Assembly: GCA_963920705.1 (NCBI GenBank) | Contig: OY987228.1 | Location: 1,426,001-1,490,000 of the forward strand | Direction: 5' to 3' | Source of the DNA: Odiellus spinosus | Lineage: Eukaryota; Arthropoda; Arachnida; Opiliones; Phalangiidae | DNA length: 64,000 nt | In this document: in pieces, positions 39,601 to 51,558 of the stretch | Position numbering within the stretch: position 1 is the stretch's first letter | Layout: every line of letters starts with the position of its first letter | Position numbers and translations under genes: made by a program | Notes under the pieces: generated by a model | Database searches by the model: none | The model's input: the letters and a program-made list of their open reading frames with translations, nothing else | Told to the model about the DNA's origin: nothing

Positions 39601-40792
39601 GGGGCGTTGTTTACTTTTAGGAATAAAGTAATAGACTTTTGATTGTAACTATGAAATTAATAAGAAACTCGATTAAGTTGACCTCTCAAGGTTAATTTAA
39701 GCGCCTCGAGTTAGGCTTGGGTAGATAATTTCATGTAATAGTGCTCAATTATTCAAGTAGTTATACATAAATACATTTCATTAAGAATTCATTTAAATTT
39801 AAGTTATATAATACATTAATATATCATTTTCTATTTGTATTCGGTGATAATCGGACAAAGTGACACCCTTTCATATTATTTGCTAAAAAATATTGCTTGA
39901 ATAATTTTTTAAAGTTCAAACGCTGTTTATAATCATTGGAACCTTACTGTTGAAATGTTTCTCCGAAGTTCTTGTTATTAATGATATTAGCCAACAGCTT
40001 GGATATAATAATAGGCTGTAAAGATATAACATCAGCTTCAAAGTGTAGTGTTCAGGACCAAGCTAATAAGAGCCGGGATTGCATTAATTCATTGTGAAAG
40101 AAGTTTCGTTATTTCTATGTTAGATAGAAAATAAAACTGTTCTTGATCCAAGAGCTCGGACAATGAATAACTTGGGATAGCCATTGATAACTAGGCGTTG
40201 TTCAGATATTTTAATCGCGGATAAATTGTTTGTTAACTTAAACACCACAAATTATATAAACAGACGCGTATCAAATGCTGGATACGAATTAGAGCAGGAG
40301 ATACAATTTTGGGCTCGATTAATTAACAATATAAATTACGAGTTTATTCAAACGGATAATGCGAAGATTAAAGTACGGCGTTTCTCGAAATCCGTGTAGA
40401 ATGAAATATAATAATTATATTTTAATCTAAATCGAAAGGAACGGCGACTAAATAATTCTAGCTTCGAGATCTCAATTTGGGTTAAAATCCGCGCGAAGAA
40501 ACTCGAGTCTCAAATGTTTCTTATCGGCGAATGAATAACTCGTATAACTCGTATCAATTTCCTAAATAACAATGAGTACGAATTGTAAGTTTGCCATTAC
40601 ATTTGGGTATACGAAACCAGAATAAGAAATGGATTTTTTTTTCGCTAACGGATTGACTTTCAATTAACAAAATTTCTATGAATTCCCAGCTCTCTACATA
40701 ATTTCCTTCAAAGTTTATTTTATCTGACTGAGGGTCAAGTTTGTATGAAAGAAACGTAGCGTTAAACTTGAAGATTCTGAAATATTGTATAA

Positions 40793-41182
40793 TCAGTCTT
40801 GAAATCCAATGTCACGTGTTGGCAATTCTTTCGAGAGATAAACTCCCAATTGATGCGCTATAATCTCGGAGAAGAGGGTTAGACAAGCGATGTTGATTCC
40901 GGACATCCAAATCTGGAACATGATGGACAGTTCGTCGACGGTCATGGTGGTGGCTGCATTCAACTCAGTGTTGGCGTCCCTGGCCAATATTGATCTAACT
41001 TCTAAAAAACCTTTTAAGTCTCTCGGGCCGGATTGAACAGTTTCTACGTATCTAATAGTTCTAAAAAGGAATTTGCAAAGGATATTAAGGCATAATATTA
41101 TTAATTCAGTCTCTTTGCAAACTCTGGAGTGAAGGAAGCGAAACCCTCCAAAAGGACTGTCTAGCTCAATTGCTATAGCCAA
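40793..41182 (-). pseudogene. Ionotropic-receptor-like fragment, last membrane segment
   Basis: 129-aa minus-strand frame. Its C-terminal part MTVDELSIMFQIWMSGINIA followed by CLTLFSEII resembles the end of the ligand-binding domain and last transmembrane helix of arthropod ionotropic receptors (pattern L...F....G......F..E). It follows, in transcript order, two other fragments (43362-43033 and 42666-42148) with the first and second membrane segments. Such receptors are chemosensory ligand-gated channels. The N-terminal part (FGGFRFLHSRVCKETELI) is less typical and may be intron read-through. Confidence 0.45.
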
Positions 41183-42147
41183 TTAATTGGGAGTAGCGTA
41201 CTTTTCTGCCACTATCGGGCTTGTTCTCTATATTTATGAATTTTGAGGGAGCCATCTAGTTTCATTCGCGAAACCCGTAAAGAGTTTGAAAAGGCAATGT
41301 AGGTAATGGGGGCTCGAGAAGACGGTTCCGTGTCTTAATTCTTAATTTACGTAACGAGCCATCGATTGATAATTCGGAAAGAAGACCCACAGCAGTCGGT
41401 AGACCTTTGGGTCAAGTAATATTGAAGGATTTCTTCCATAATGCAAAATATAGGAGGACGGGTCGGCTTCAAAGTCGGAGTACACTATCATCCCCCCTCA
41501 CGAATCTCGCTGGAACTTGGAACAGTTATGTATAAGTTCAAATGACGAATCTGGCGCGTACGACGAGATAAAATATGTAAATAAAAGGCCTAAGAATGCC
41601 AAACGCCTGTAAAAATGTTTACGTCTCGGGCACCTATGCTGTGCAAAAACTATACAGCTTCATTTGATAGTTTTTGCTTTTCGGAAGTATAAGTCAAGAA
41701 ACTAGGAGCGATAATAGCGCCGTTTACAAATGGAGTCGTATGCTGTTGTTTATTTATAAGACTTATGATATCAAGAACGGTCTGGTAACAAGTTCTTACT
41801 AAGTGACACAAATATTTAAACAATGTTGGGTAAATCGTCTAATTGGGCTTCATCTTCGCAAACTAGGCGCAATTATGATTGGTACAACTTCTTATCTTTT
41901 GCATTATGGAAGAAATCCTCCAACCTTTGTTCTCCGGAGATTATTGATATTATTGAACAGATTTCGGGCTACATAAATACAACAAGAGATGACAGAGATA
42001 CCAGAAAGTTTATTTTTAACATTACTTGACCAAACGTGTACCTAGTGATGTGGGTCTTCTTTGCCTTTATACTCTTATTGGGTTTAGAATCAATGTGGTT
42101 TTACGGAGGTCTCTCTAGCGCGCGTGAAAATAGAGTTAAAACATTAA

Positions 42148-42666
42148 TTACAAATAATCAACTTTGTCTAGAATTCTTTTCGGTAACATCCAATTAAATA
42201 TTAATGAAAAATAAAATGTTTTAAACGCAAATTTTCCGAAATATAAACTTTGGCCCGCTTCTTTTAATTTCTTTAGGACAAGAGCATTATTTCTAATAAT
42301 TTGACCCTTTAAATATGCTTCCTCAGCTAATACGGCGTATTTCGCTGTGTCATTCGGGAAAGTGTCAAATAAATCGGAATTGAATTCTTCGAAGTATAAT
42401 GTTTCTTTGTATAGCTGATCCATTATTGGAGAATTTTTTTCTCAAGTCTTCAAAGAAATTTTTTATCGCAGTGTCAGTTTTACAAATTGCAGGTCTCATT
42501 CCGGGATATTTCTTGATATCTTCGAAAGTCTTTACTCGATTTACATTGATCATCATCAACTCGCTCTTTAAGTTGCCCGTGTAAGCTTTGATCAAGACAG
42601 ACGTCCCCAGTAACCAACCGCTCAACATCAATTTCGCCGAAATTCGCCTCGGGAAAACATCCGCCG
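42148..42666 (-). pseudogene. Ionotropic-receptor-like fragment, second membrane segment and S2 lobe, frameshifted
   Basis: After a CCTTAG acceptor-like site the minus strand reads FPRRISAKLMLSGWLLGTSV and LIKAYTGNLKSELM, the classic post-pore helix of ionotropic receptors (W...Y...L.S.L). A ligand-binding lobe follows (VKTFEDIKKYPGMRPAICKT). At about 42420 the frame shifts and continues as MDQLYKETLYFEEFNSDLF ... KYAVLAEEAYLKGQI. The broken frame suggests a pseudogene unless the assembly has an indel in the homopolymer there. Confidence 0.55.
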
Positions 42667-43032
42667 CTAAGGGTTCAAAATTAAAATTTCATTCGTTAGA
42701 TTATTTATCCCGTTACTTTTACTCGCATTGAGGCATTCAACCAGAGATCTTACGTCGCTGAGCTATAGAAAAATGCCTCTTTGGGTAAAAGTGATTTCTA
42801 GAGACGAGTGGCGCCACCCGTGAGACGCCCTGGATAATCGATGGAAGGTCCATAATTCCATATAAAAGTTCTATAAATCTGACCATCAATTATTCGCGAA
42901 GCTCTCTATAAAGCCACGTATTATCATTCCCGACTTAGAAATGGCGCTAGAATCAACCCGCGGTTGGGTAGAGGCGTATTATATCCATAGCGCGTGCGTT
43001 GTATAAGATCTCCGAATTCTATGGTGAGGTAC

Positions 43033-43362
43033 TCAACGGTTCTGAAGCAGATGAGAAACGTAAAACCAGACGTATTCCAAACACGGGAAACGCTTTCCGA
43101 TTGCTGAGCGAACGAATCTCATTTTGAAAAGCCCGCAGACGAGGGATAATAACAGCACACAGACGGTTAGGAAAACCCAAATTGTGGACTCGATGCCCTC
43201 CAACGAAAATTTCTTTCCCGCGTTTATTCCATCATTTACGACAGTTGTCAATTTTACCGTTACTACTCTCGACGGAGGGGTAATGTGTAAAACTTCAGAA
43301 TATCGGGTTTTTAGACCATACATACACGAATCGCGGAACTGCAATGGAGGAAAAATGAACAA
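43033..43362 (-). pseudogene. Ionotropic-receptor-like fragment, first membrane segment and pore
   Basis: 109-aa minus-strand frame. It reads ITPPSRVVTVKL, a linker FSLEGIESTI, one strong hydrophobic helix (WVFLTVCVLLLSLVCGLF) and a pore-like segment before a stop. Order and spacing fit the first part of an ionotropic receptor channel domain whose remainder lies at 42666-40793. No ligand-binding S1 lobe could be assigned upstream, although a minus-strand frame at about 43590-43395 (VPWDDVKVVVDDYA) is open. Confidence 0.45.
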
Positions 43363-43627
43363 CCCGAAAGGTGAATGTAAACCTATAGCTCTATAATTTA
43401 GCTACAATATATTCCGAAACGTACATTTGCTAAAACGCAATTCGCTGAATATGCAATTGCGGGGATCGTCATATTTTGTTTACGCGCATAATCATCCACC
43501 ACGACCTTGACATCATCCCATGGCACGATTGTGAGACTAAAGTGAAACACTCGTTTAGTCACGCGTTCTCGTAAAGATTTCCAGTTATTAACTTTTTCAA
43601 AAGTCTATCCCTCTATTCAATAAAAGT

Positions 43628-44665
43628 ACACAGCGCCCCGTAGCTTAATTCTATCAGCAAAGGTCCAGCGTTACTTCATAGCCCATCACTTAAAAATAGA
43701 CAAAAAAGGGGTCTATGGCAAGTGGTTGGGGGAAAATTAGGCGTGTTAAAATTCGGGGTACCATATCTGGAGAACGCCAGTTTGATTAATGCGATAATTG
43801 GATGGGTGACCTTTGGGTGGATGAGAAAATTGGGTGAACGACAGTTGGATAGATGCGGTGATTGTTTAGATGGCAAGTACCCACTTGCCATCTAAACAAT
43901 CACCGCATCTATCCAACTGTCGTTCACCCAATTTTCTCATCCACCCAAAGGTCACCCATCCAATTATCGAATTAATCAAACTGGCGTTCTCCAGATATGG
44001 ATGCAAAAATTGGGTGAACGGAAATGTGGCGCATGGAGCAATTTGACGAGTCCCTTTTGTAAATGGTAAAATCGGCCAGTTCGAGTGATTAACTAACCTA
44101 ACCTAACCTAAAATATTACAAGGGTTTCGGGCTTTCAGGAGGGATTAACTAGTTACAGGAATCCGCTAGTTTAACATCCGCCCAGTACTTGTCCACCCAG
44201 TTTTTAACCACCGAATTATCACGCCCATTCAGTGCTCGTTCTCCCCATTATCGTATCCAACAACTGGAAGCATCCAGCCAAATTTCGTGCACCGAATTAT
44301 CGGATCCACCCAATTGATATTCACCCAATTATCGCATCCAACTAATGTTCGTTCACCAAATATGCGTCCCCCAATTTGGGTCCACCCAATTAGGGACCTT
44401 CTTATTGACTCTATCCCACAAAGGAGTCATCACCCCTGTCTGGCTCGAGTGATTGGACTCTTCAGCTCGATTTTTCGAGTCGGGAGAGAGGGACGGAATT
44501 TAGGCGGGCCGCGCTTGGCTATATAATCTTCCCTCCCAACTCCGTTATTTCTCCGCATAGTGGCGCTTCCTTCGTTTACTATTTTCGCGGCAACTCCGGC
44601 CGTTAGAGTGTCTGGAATCAGAATCTGCCGGTACATTTACCCGGACCTTTGCTGATAGTATTAAG
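43628..44665. repeat. Split copy of dispersed repeat 2 with a 0.7 kb insertion
   Basis: 43628-43712 and 44424-44665 match consecutive parts of 39405-39600. The insert (about 43713-44423) contains the 118-bp hairpin, repeated CCACCCAATT words and a short CCTAA run at 44096. Confidence 0.75.
43761..44000. repeat. Near-perfect 118-bp hairpin with 4-nt loop
   Basis: Arms 43761-43878 and 43883-44000 are complementary with about one mismatch; the loop is ACCC. It extends over CCATATCTGGAGAACGCC ... ATGGCAAGT. Extremely cruciform-prone. Confidence 0.93.
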
Positions 44666-44668
44666 ATA

Positions 44669-45464
44669 CGTCAGACCCATGCTGGTCGAAAATTTCGGAT
44701 TTTCATGAAACCTTTTTCTAGGGTCCATTACCATCTGTAATGAAGACTCTAGATGATAAGCGACTTTAAATTGAATGAATGAATTATGAATTTTTATAGT
44801 TTTTGACTCATTTTCGGATGTTTTCTTACTTGTCTCACAATTAGTTATATATTTTGGCCGGTATTTTCTTGAAACATCTGAAATGGGTTAACTTTAGCTA
44901 AAACCGTATCCCGAGTCTGAATTTGAAATCCGTTTATCTCTGTACACTCTAGTTTTTTAGTTAAGCGTTAATTAGGGGGTGTCAATTAGCAATTAATGCC
45001 CAAAAGGTCCACCTCCAATTTCAATGAAATTTTTAGGGAATCGCCTACGTATACGTTTAGAATAAACCCTAAAATTTGGTTTCACAGAAACCACTATTTC
45101 TGTCGAAAAAAAATATTTTATATTTTTACATTTTTTTAATCTCATTGAGCGCCACGGTTCTTGTCATAGGTGTACAACCTCTATTCCAGTAACGACGCGT
45201 TGTTTGCTTAAATTAAGTACGGTGTAGTATTCCAGGGTTCGGACACTTACCATAATTGTGTAAAGTTTTTCAGGATTTTTAAGCTGTTTTTGGGAGTGAT
45301 TTTTGGGATTTCTACGTTAATTTCCTATAGAGGGTGGTTCAGATCAAAAAACTCAATAGATTCTATAAGTCGCTAAACTTCTGGAGTCTTCATTACAGAT
45401 GATAATGGACCCTAGAAAAAAGTTCCATGAAAAACCTTAATTTTCGACAAGCATGGGGCTGACG
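44669..45464. mobile_element. 0.8 kb element with 95-bp terminal inverted repeats
   Basis: Ends CGTCAGACCCATGCTGG and the inverted CGTCAGCCCCATGCTTG; the arms share CTAGGGTCCATTA and CTGTAATGAAGACTC. No transposase. It lies directly after the split repeat. Confidence 0.78.
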
Positions 45465-46382
45465 ATTTGAGATGGAATGACCCTGCTAGACCTATGGTAT
45501 TTTAGTAATATTGGCCTTACTTGACGTTTGAAATGTTTCCCCAAACATAGTCTAACGTGTTTGTGCCATTTTTTTCCTGCTAGCAGTTTCGTAATTATTT
45601 CCTCTGTGTATTGTGTATCAGTCTGATGTAAAATTCATAATATACTATGGCGCATCGAAAAAATCTATCATTTTAACTTACTCCTATTTTGAAATTGTAA
45701 ATTTCTTCTCGTAGCTCTGGCTTCTTGCGTATGATCGTCAGCAATGGTCCTCTATTAGGACGTCGAAACAAGAATTTCAGACGAAAAATGTACCGGAAGT
45801 AATTGCCAATTATCTACCGACAATGGGTTGTAATTTGAACATTCAGTCTAGAATATTTCTTGGTTTTGTCCAAGAGGAATTTGCTACCATATCTTCGTCG
45901 TTTTAATTCCTTGTCTTCCATGCCTTAACAGACTGAATCATTCGTCTTATCAAATCAGTGGGTTATCATAGATAATCAGACAGTACAGCCTATGCTGATG
46001 TGTTAATTTATATTACAATAATTTGTATTTTACATATCTTTTTTGAAAATAAACAATTCATTTGGTGTGTCTATTAAGAAGTCTACGCCGAATATCATTA
46101 TGGGTAACGCAGGACACTCTTGTATTCTGATTCCTTGAGGTTAAGGGAAAATACTTCTACTCCGTAACGTAGATGGGAAATAGAGGAGTGTGCATTAAAA
46201 GCACACTGTTTCTTTTACTCTTCCAACACACTACATTTCTTTTCATCTTTTATTTAAGGTAGGGTTAGGTTAGGTTAAGTTAAAGTCGGAGTCGGGGAGG
46301 TAGTATTTTGGTTTCCCAACTTGTTATCTTCACTTCCAACTATAATATCATTAGCTTTAATATCTGCTTGGCCGCTTTATAT
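45465..46382. other. Unique AT-rich interval
   Basis: No gene seen. A short GGTTA run lies at 46258-46276. Confidence 0.5.
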
Positions 46383-46578
46383 CTGAAAATAGGCTTAGCT
46401 GGATTCATGGAGATTCTGAATTTCTTCTTCGCATTGAAGGCTCATCGACCAATCGAATGTTATTAGAAGTCTCACGGAGATCTCGCCTTAACGACGGGCT
46501 TTTGCTAATTGGTCGCTGAGCCTTCAATAGAAGAAATTTTGAATCTCCCCGAATCCAGCTAAGCCTGTTTTCTGGCTA
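46383..46578. mobile_element. Small foldback/MITE (about 195 bp)
   Basis: Inverted arms share AGGCTTAGCTGGATTC, GGAGATTC and ATTGAAGGCTCA(T/G)CGACCAAT around a 50-bp loop. Confidence 0.7.
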
Positions 46579-47618
46579 AATTTTAAATTTATTTCTAGTT
46601 TATGTCCCTGAAATGTAATTAACATAAACAATGATTATCTTCGCTTAATTATCGTATTCATAAATCTAATTAATTAAAAAGGTTTTCCATTTTTATATTT
46701 GAGTTTCCCTTTACATATTTATTACAAGAATACTTGATTCTGGAAACAAGATATTTTAAATCGACTTAATGCGTGAAAGCGTAATGAAAACTTTTAAAAT
46801 TGATTTACAGTTGATTGTCAAATAAACCTAAATTAGTTTGCAGTCCTACTTACAATTTAGGCTGGCATGTGGCCCTGCTTGTCACCTTTAATTATTATCA
46901 ATTAAACTGTTATTTTACGGATTAAAATTAAACGAAAAGTTTACCACGAAAACCTGAAACAGTTCTGGATCTGGGATCAAATTCAACAAATAAACTTACG
47001 TGTTTTCTCTCAAATTTGTTTGACCGCCGTTTGATCGCCTTTAATTCTCGGGCTGTCGTCGTTCGAGTGGTTTTTTGTAATTGTACCTTTACAATGTATT
47101 CATTTTATTATTAGAGCAAAAGTCTGCCTTCTTGTCTTATAAATAAGCGAGCCCATTTTTTATTGTTAATTACAAGGGAGTCATACACACGCTATATCGA
47201 AATAACTTTAACCGGGCTATCAAGAGTGAATCAAGATATCATTTGGAAGAGTATTTTAATATTATGGTAGTTGTTAATATTTAATAGTACGATTAACACA
47301 AACACTGCCTGTCAAAATTAAGGGGTATTCGCGTTTTTCAAGTAACAATACGCGAATACTTGATTTTCATTTCCAACGGCGGCGAACCACCGAATGTAAT
47401 AGATACACTTTTTATGTACCTAAAAACGACGCCTTTCCCACGCGTAATGGGAGGATACCGTGGGAACACATTTTTATAAATTGTATTACAAAAAAAAAAC
47501 GAATGTGACGTCACAGAGCGATGTACCCCCTACCCCCTTGCGTCACAGCCCGTCACAGAAAGACAAACCCCCTCCCTCCCCTAAACCGTGTGACGTAGTT
47601 TATGGGCAGTCCCCTACC
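46579..47618. other. Intergenic with transposon-like tail
   Basis: AT-rich. 47300-47600 reads like the decayed end of a transposon or LINE (GTGACGTCACAGAGCGATGT, CCCCTCCCTCCCC). The 69-codon frame there is probably a by-product. Confidence 0.45.
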
Positions 47619-47986
47619 GAACTCTCTCTTACCTCTTTCCCCAGTATCCCGCCTCTCACTGAAGCGTGAGTGCACGCTGTAGGCCAAATGGGGTCGGGTC
47701 TCGGATAATAGGCTCTATCGTGGCGAGTTAGGCGTGAAACATCGTTATAATATCCATTTCTTATCGTATAACTAGATAAAAAATAAACAAAATTGTGAAA
47801 TTATGCCACAAACTACGTCCGACTTTTACGGTTCGTCGGAAGTAAAGTTCTAGCGATATAACAACGCGAGATAAGAGGTAAGGAAATGATCAAATTTCGA
47901 TAAAGTTATTTTTAAACGCGATTCGCTAATCTCTCTCGTTATAATTATCAAAATTACATCATGAACTAAAGAAGATTTCAATTCAA
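47619..47986. repeat. Dispersed repeat copy 3a
   Basis: Direct copy of 49755-50101: shares TCTTACCTCTTTCCCCAGTA, GTCTCGGATAATAGGCTCTA and CTTTTACGGTTCGTCGGAAG. Non-coding. Confidence 0.85.
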
Positions 47987-48674
47987 ACTTAATCCGTTTC
48001 TCTTTTCGTTTACATACGCCTAACTAGTTCCTAACTAGTTCTCTCTTGATTCTAATCAATAAACTTGATTCCAAACTCCGCAACAAGTTTTGGTGAGTTT
48101 GAAAAACTAAGTCTATTACAATTGTGTGTGGAAGTGTGACCGTTACGCTCTTATGATTAAAGTTCATCCAGCTTTATAACTCCCCCTACTATAGAAGTTT
48201 TACTGTTTCATTTAATTTCTTCGAAATATGCTTCTTTTATTTTCCACGAATTCTGCGAATGCGAATTTTCTTATCCATCATTATCCGTTTTAATCCTCGA
48301 GTAACTTGATTAATAGATAAAGCTGCGAGCGTTTATCTTCGGATAAACCAACATAAATTTACCTTTTAGCAGAATTTACGACTTGGTTTATTCACAAACA
48401 ATCAATCCGAAAATAAAATATCCGAAAAAATATGAATATTATAAGATAATGGATAACCGATTCCGAGCACTAAATTTCTCTTTATGTCAAATTTTCCTAA
48501 GTAGAAAAATAATTAAAATATGCAAGCAATGCACAACTCATACTTAAAAACCTATTGATTATCATTAATATATTGAAAACGACCCAAAAATTTACAGAAC
48601 TGAATTTAAGGATAATAATACGAAATTAAATAGATAAAGTACCACATGTTTGAGCGTGTAATTGGTTTATTTTT

Positions 48675-49167
48675 TAAAGGCCGAGGCGAGAGAAAATTAT
48701 TCTCATGCGCGAATTTCCTTCCCCCTTCTCAACATCTAAGCCGATTGACCACCCTGGAGCGCGTGCACGGTTGCTCTTTTTGTAAGTGGTGACCACTTTC
48801 ACTGATTTTCTTATATATTTATGCGTTTGTAGTCAGCGAACACCTGCAGCAGTACCGCTGTAGGGTCGGATTTTCCGAACTCCTTTTTTTTCTATTCTTC
48901 TCCGAAAGTCGGTTATTTTATAATTAATCCCCTGATAAGCAAAACAGGTGTATTTTCGGAGAAGAATAGAAAAAAAAGAAAAAGTTTGGAAAATCCGACC
49001 CAACAGCGGTACTGACTACAAACGCATAAATAATATAAGAAAATCAAAGAAAGTGGGAACATCCTTCGAACATAACAAAAGAGCGACCGTACACGCGCTC
49101 CAGGGGTGGTCAATCGGCTTGGATGTTGAGAAGGGGGCTGACATTTTCTCTCGCCTCGGTCTTTAAG
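48675..49167. mobile_element. Foldback element, about 220-bp arms
   Basis: Arms 48675-48908 and 48955-49167 are inverted copies (CCGAGGCGAGAGAAAAT, CTCAACATC.AAGCCGATTG, CCGAACTCC/TTTGGAAAATCC with TTCTATTCTTCTCCGAAA), joined by a 46-bp loop. The 119-codon minus frame across it has no family features. Confidence 0.82.
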
Positions 49168-49344
49168 TATACTTCTCGGATAAAGAAAATCTATGGTTAT
49201 TCTATTTTTAAAATTCCCGGTTATTTCGGCCCCAAAAATGGAATTTGAAGCCGTTTTATGACTTGATTTCAAAAATTTATTCGTTTTTCAGCGCTTGAAA
49301 AAACGATGAAAAACATTATTTCATTATAGGGGTCTCTTTCTTTC

Positions 49345-49700
49345 GGTAAGGTTCCAATTGCGCAGTTGCATTTTGCGCAGTTCCCACAAGCATTACCTTT
49401 TGCGCAGTTTTTCATTTCCCAGTTTTCCATTTCCAGAATTTTAAATATCATTTGCGCTTTTTTCTTTTGCGCAGTGTTCATTTGCATGTTACGTTAGGTT
49501 AGGTTAGTTAATCTCTCTCCCTCTTGTTATATTATAAGTATTAAGTGCGCAAAATGGAAAACTGCGCAAATGGGAACCGCGCAAATAGGAATGCGCAAGC
49601 GGGAAACTGCGCAAGCGGGAACCTGCGCAAGCGGGAACCTGCGCAAGCGGGAACCTGCGTAAGCGGACGCAAGCTGGAACCTGCGTAAGCGGACGCAAAC
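49345..49700. repeat. TGCGCA-rich repeats in opposing orientation
   Basis: About five TTTTGCGCAGTT words (49345-49480) face about ten GCGCAAGCGGGAAC words (49545-49700), forming a loose inverted repeat around a GGTTA run. Confidence 0.65.
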
Positions 49701-49754
49701 CTTTCTTTCTGGGGATAAAGATTGTTTTGGGGATGATTTATTTCCCAGTCTATC

Positions 49755-50101
49755 GAACTCCCTCTTACCTCTTTCCCCAGTATCCAGCCTCTCGCGGAAG
49801 CGGGTGGGCAAGCTGTAGGCCAGACAGTGACGGGTCTCGGATAATAGGCTCTATCGTGGAGAAAAACATCGTTATAATATACAGTTCTAATAATAACTAG
49901 ACTTTTTTTTAAATTGTCAAATTATATCACGAACTACATCCGACTTTTACGGTTCGTCGGAAGTAAAGTTCTAGCGATATAACAACGCGAGATAAGAGGT
50001 AAGGAAATGATCAAATTTCGATTAAAATATTTTTAAACAAGATTCGCTAATCTCTCGCGTTATAATTATCAAAATTACATCATGAACTAAAGAAGAGTTC
50101 A
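49755..50101. repeat. Dispersed repeat copy 3b
   Basis: Second copy of 47619-47986 in the same orientation, about 90% similar by eye, slightly shorter. Confidence 0.85.
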
Positions 50102-50202
50102 ATATTTAAATTGAACTGATAGCGTTTGTGGTACGACAAATGAGCCTTTTGGTGAGTTACCCAGTGACTACCCCCTTAAATGATAATTTTTGTAAGATAG
50201 TA

Positions 50203-50482
50203 ATTTTAGTAGAGCCATGTTCAATGTTTATTGAACAATACAATCCTTTTTATATTCGTGCTGTTACAAGATTAGTTACATATGTGTTTTTTAAGAGTTT
50301 AAGACTAACATTCTTAATATTGAAACGGGACAAACAATTGCTTAAATTCACCTCCAAAGAATATCTGGATGGTTTTATCCATAAAAACCGAACAGAGTGC
50401 AATTAGCCATAATTTAATTTATATATTTATATATTAAAATTAAGAATATGACAATTCTATAGCAAATTTGCCTTAAGAAAAT
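50203..50482. repeat. Dispersed repeat copy 1b
   Basis: Second copy of 38920-39250, with deletions. Non-coding. Confidence 0.8.
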
Positions 50483-51470
50483 GGACTGCATCTCCATCTC
50501 TATGGCAATATTGATACTCGAACTGTTTGTCAATTATTTTAATTAAACTGAAGGTATTCAGTATATTACACATAGAGCTCGGAATCGGATATCCATTATC
50601 TTCCGTTAATCGTATATTTTCAGATATATTGTTTGTAACTAAAAAATGAATTTTGTTAAATGTGTAAGATTACCTGATGTATATTTTTACGTTCGCGGCA
50701 TTCTACAAAACCGCTTTTGGAGAGCTATTAGGGTTGGGTTTTTAATTCACTATTTTCGCTCACTGTAAAGACTGCTATTGTTTTAATTTTTCTCGGTTTG
50801 TCTAAAGGTTTCTATCTTTTAATATATCGCGGTTGATTATCACTATCATATTTCTATTGCTATGAACGACTACGACTACAAATTTTAATTTTTTACTTTT
50901 TTAATTTTTATTGGGAGCTTTTGGCCCCTACTACCGTTTGCTACAAGTTTTTGGTGTACAGTGTATTTATTTTCTTCAAATCTATACAAATATATCGCAC
51001 GTGGCGAAAGGATTGGGGAAAAAAGGGGGGTTAGTCCACCTTTGGAGCGTAGTTAAGAGAGAAAGCAGGAAATTGGCCATCTCTGGTCAATTTCTTGACA
51101 GTTTCTTTTATTTAACTTTTCTCTCCTCCACGCCCCAACGATGCTATTTCTTTTTGAATACAATTTTTGGGAAATTTTCTTGAGAATTTTCCCAATCCTT
51201 TCTTTCATTTTTAGCCGCACCGAAGGTGTAGGCTCTTACTATGTACCGTGCTGTCTGAAGTCTGAAGTCTGAAGTCAGATGTCTCAATAAATGACGAAAA
51301 ACGTCATCGAGTAGAAAAATGAGTAATCGCGTAGGTTAAACCACAAATAACGCATAAATAGCCTTAAAATAAATGTTAATTACATTAATTTAACTAAGCA
51401 AAGTAACGATATTCATTCGTCTCCTCATTTGCTATACATCCATCCAGTTACATTTTTTTAAAATTTATTC
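50483..51470. other. AT-rich interval, no gene seen
   Basis: Contains an AGAGCTCGGAATCGGATATC word (50574) like the ends of the 35847-40688 unit, and a 90-codon hydrophobic frame without family features (50911-51183). Confidence 0.5.
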
Positions 51471-51558
51471 GGCCCCACCAGGAATCGAACCTGGATTATA
51501 ATATATATATTATATTTTTAAACATTTGACGGCTTTACCCGCTCGGCCACGGCACTAT
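51471..51558 (-). repeat. tRNA-like SINE head or tRNA(Ser/Leu)-type pseudogene
   Basis: Minus strand: A-box TGGCCGAGCGG in a D-arm-like GGCCGAGCGGGTAAAGCC, and B-box GGTTCGATTCC in a perfect T arm (CCAGG/CCTGG). Acceptor ends do not pair and the anticodon/variable region is AT-only with a TATAATATATATATTATA palindrome. Not a functional tRNA. Confidence 0.6.

Larger units (their letters stand above)
35847..40688. mobile_element. 4.8 kb unit with about 0.5 kb terminal inverted repeats
   Basis: The ends (35847-36497 and 40193-40688) are inverted copies. Both begin AGAGCTCGGAATTC-like, share ATTCATTCGCCGATAAGAA and TACACGGATTTCGAGAAAC, and end near TTTATATAATTT. A 150-bp insertion sits in the left repeat (36152-36303). 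The interior holds MITEs and no transposase frame, so this is a decayed or non-autonomous long-TIR element, or an inverted repeat that later diverged. Confidence 0.7.

Noticed and set aside
41823-42029. 68-codon plus-strand frame with ATG
   Set aside because: Lies between two fragments of the receptor-like gene on the opposite strand and shows no domain; may be chance.
47460-47669. Pro-rich 69-codon frame as a gene
   Set aside because: Starts at a non-ATG codon within what looks like a transposon tail with polypyrimidine tracts.
51471-51558. Functional tRNA gene
   Set aside because: T arm and D arm are good but the acceptor stem does not pair and the anticodon region is AT-only; kept as a tRNA-like SINE head or pseudogene.
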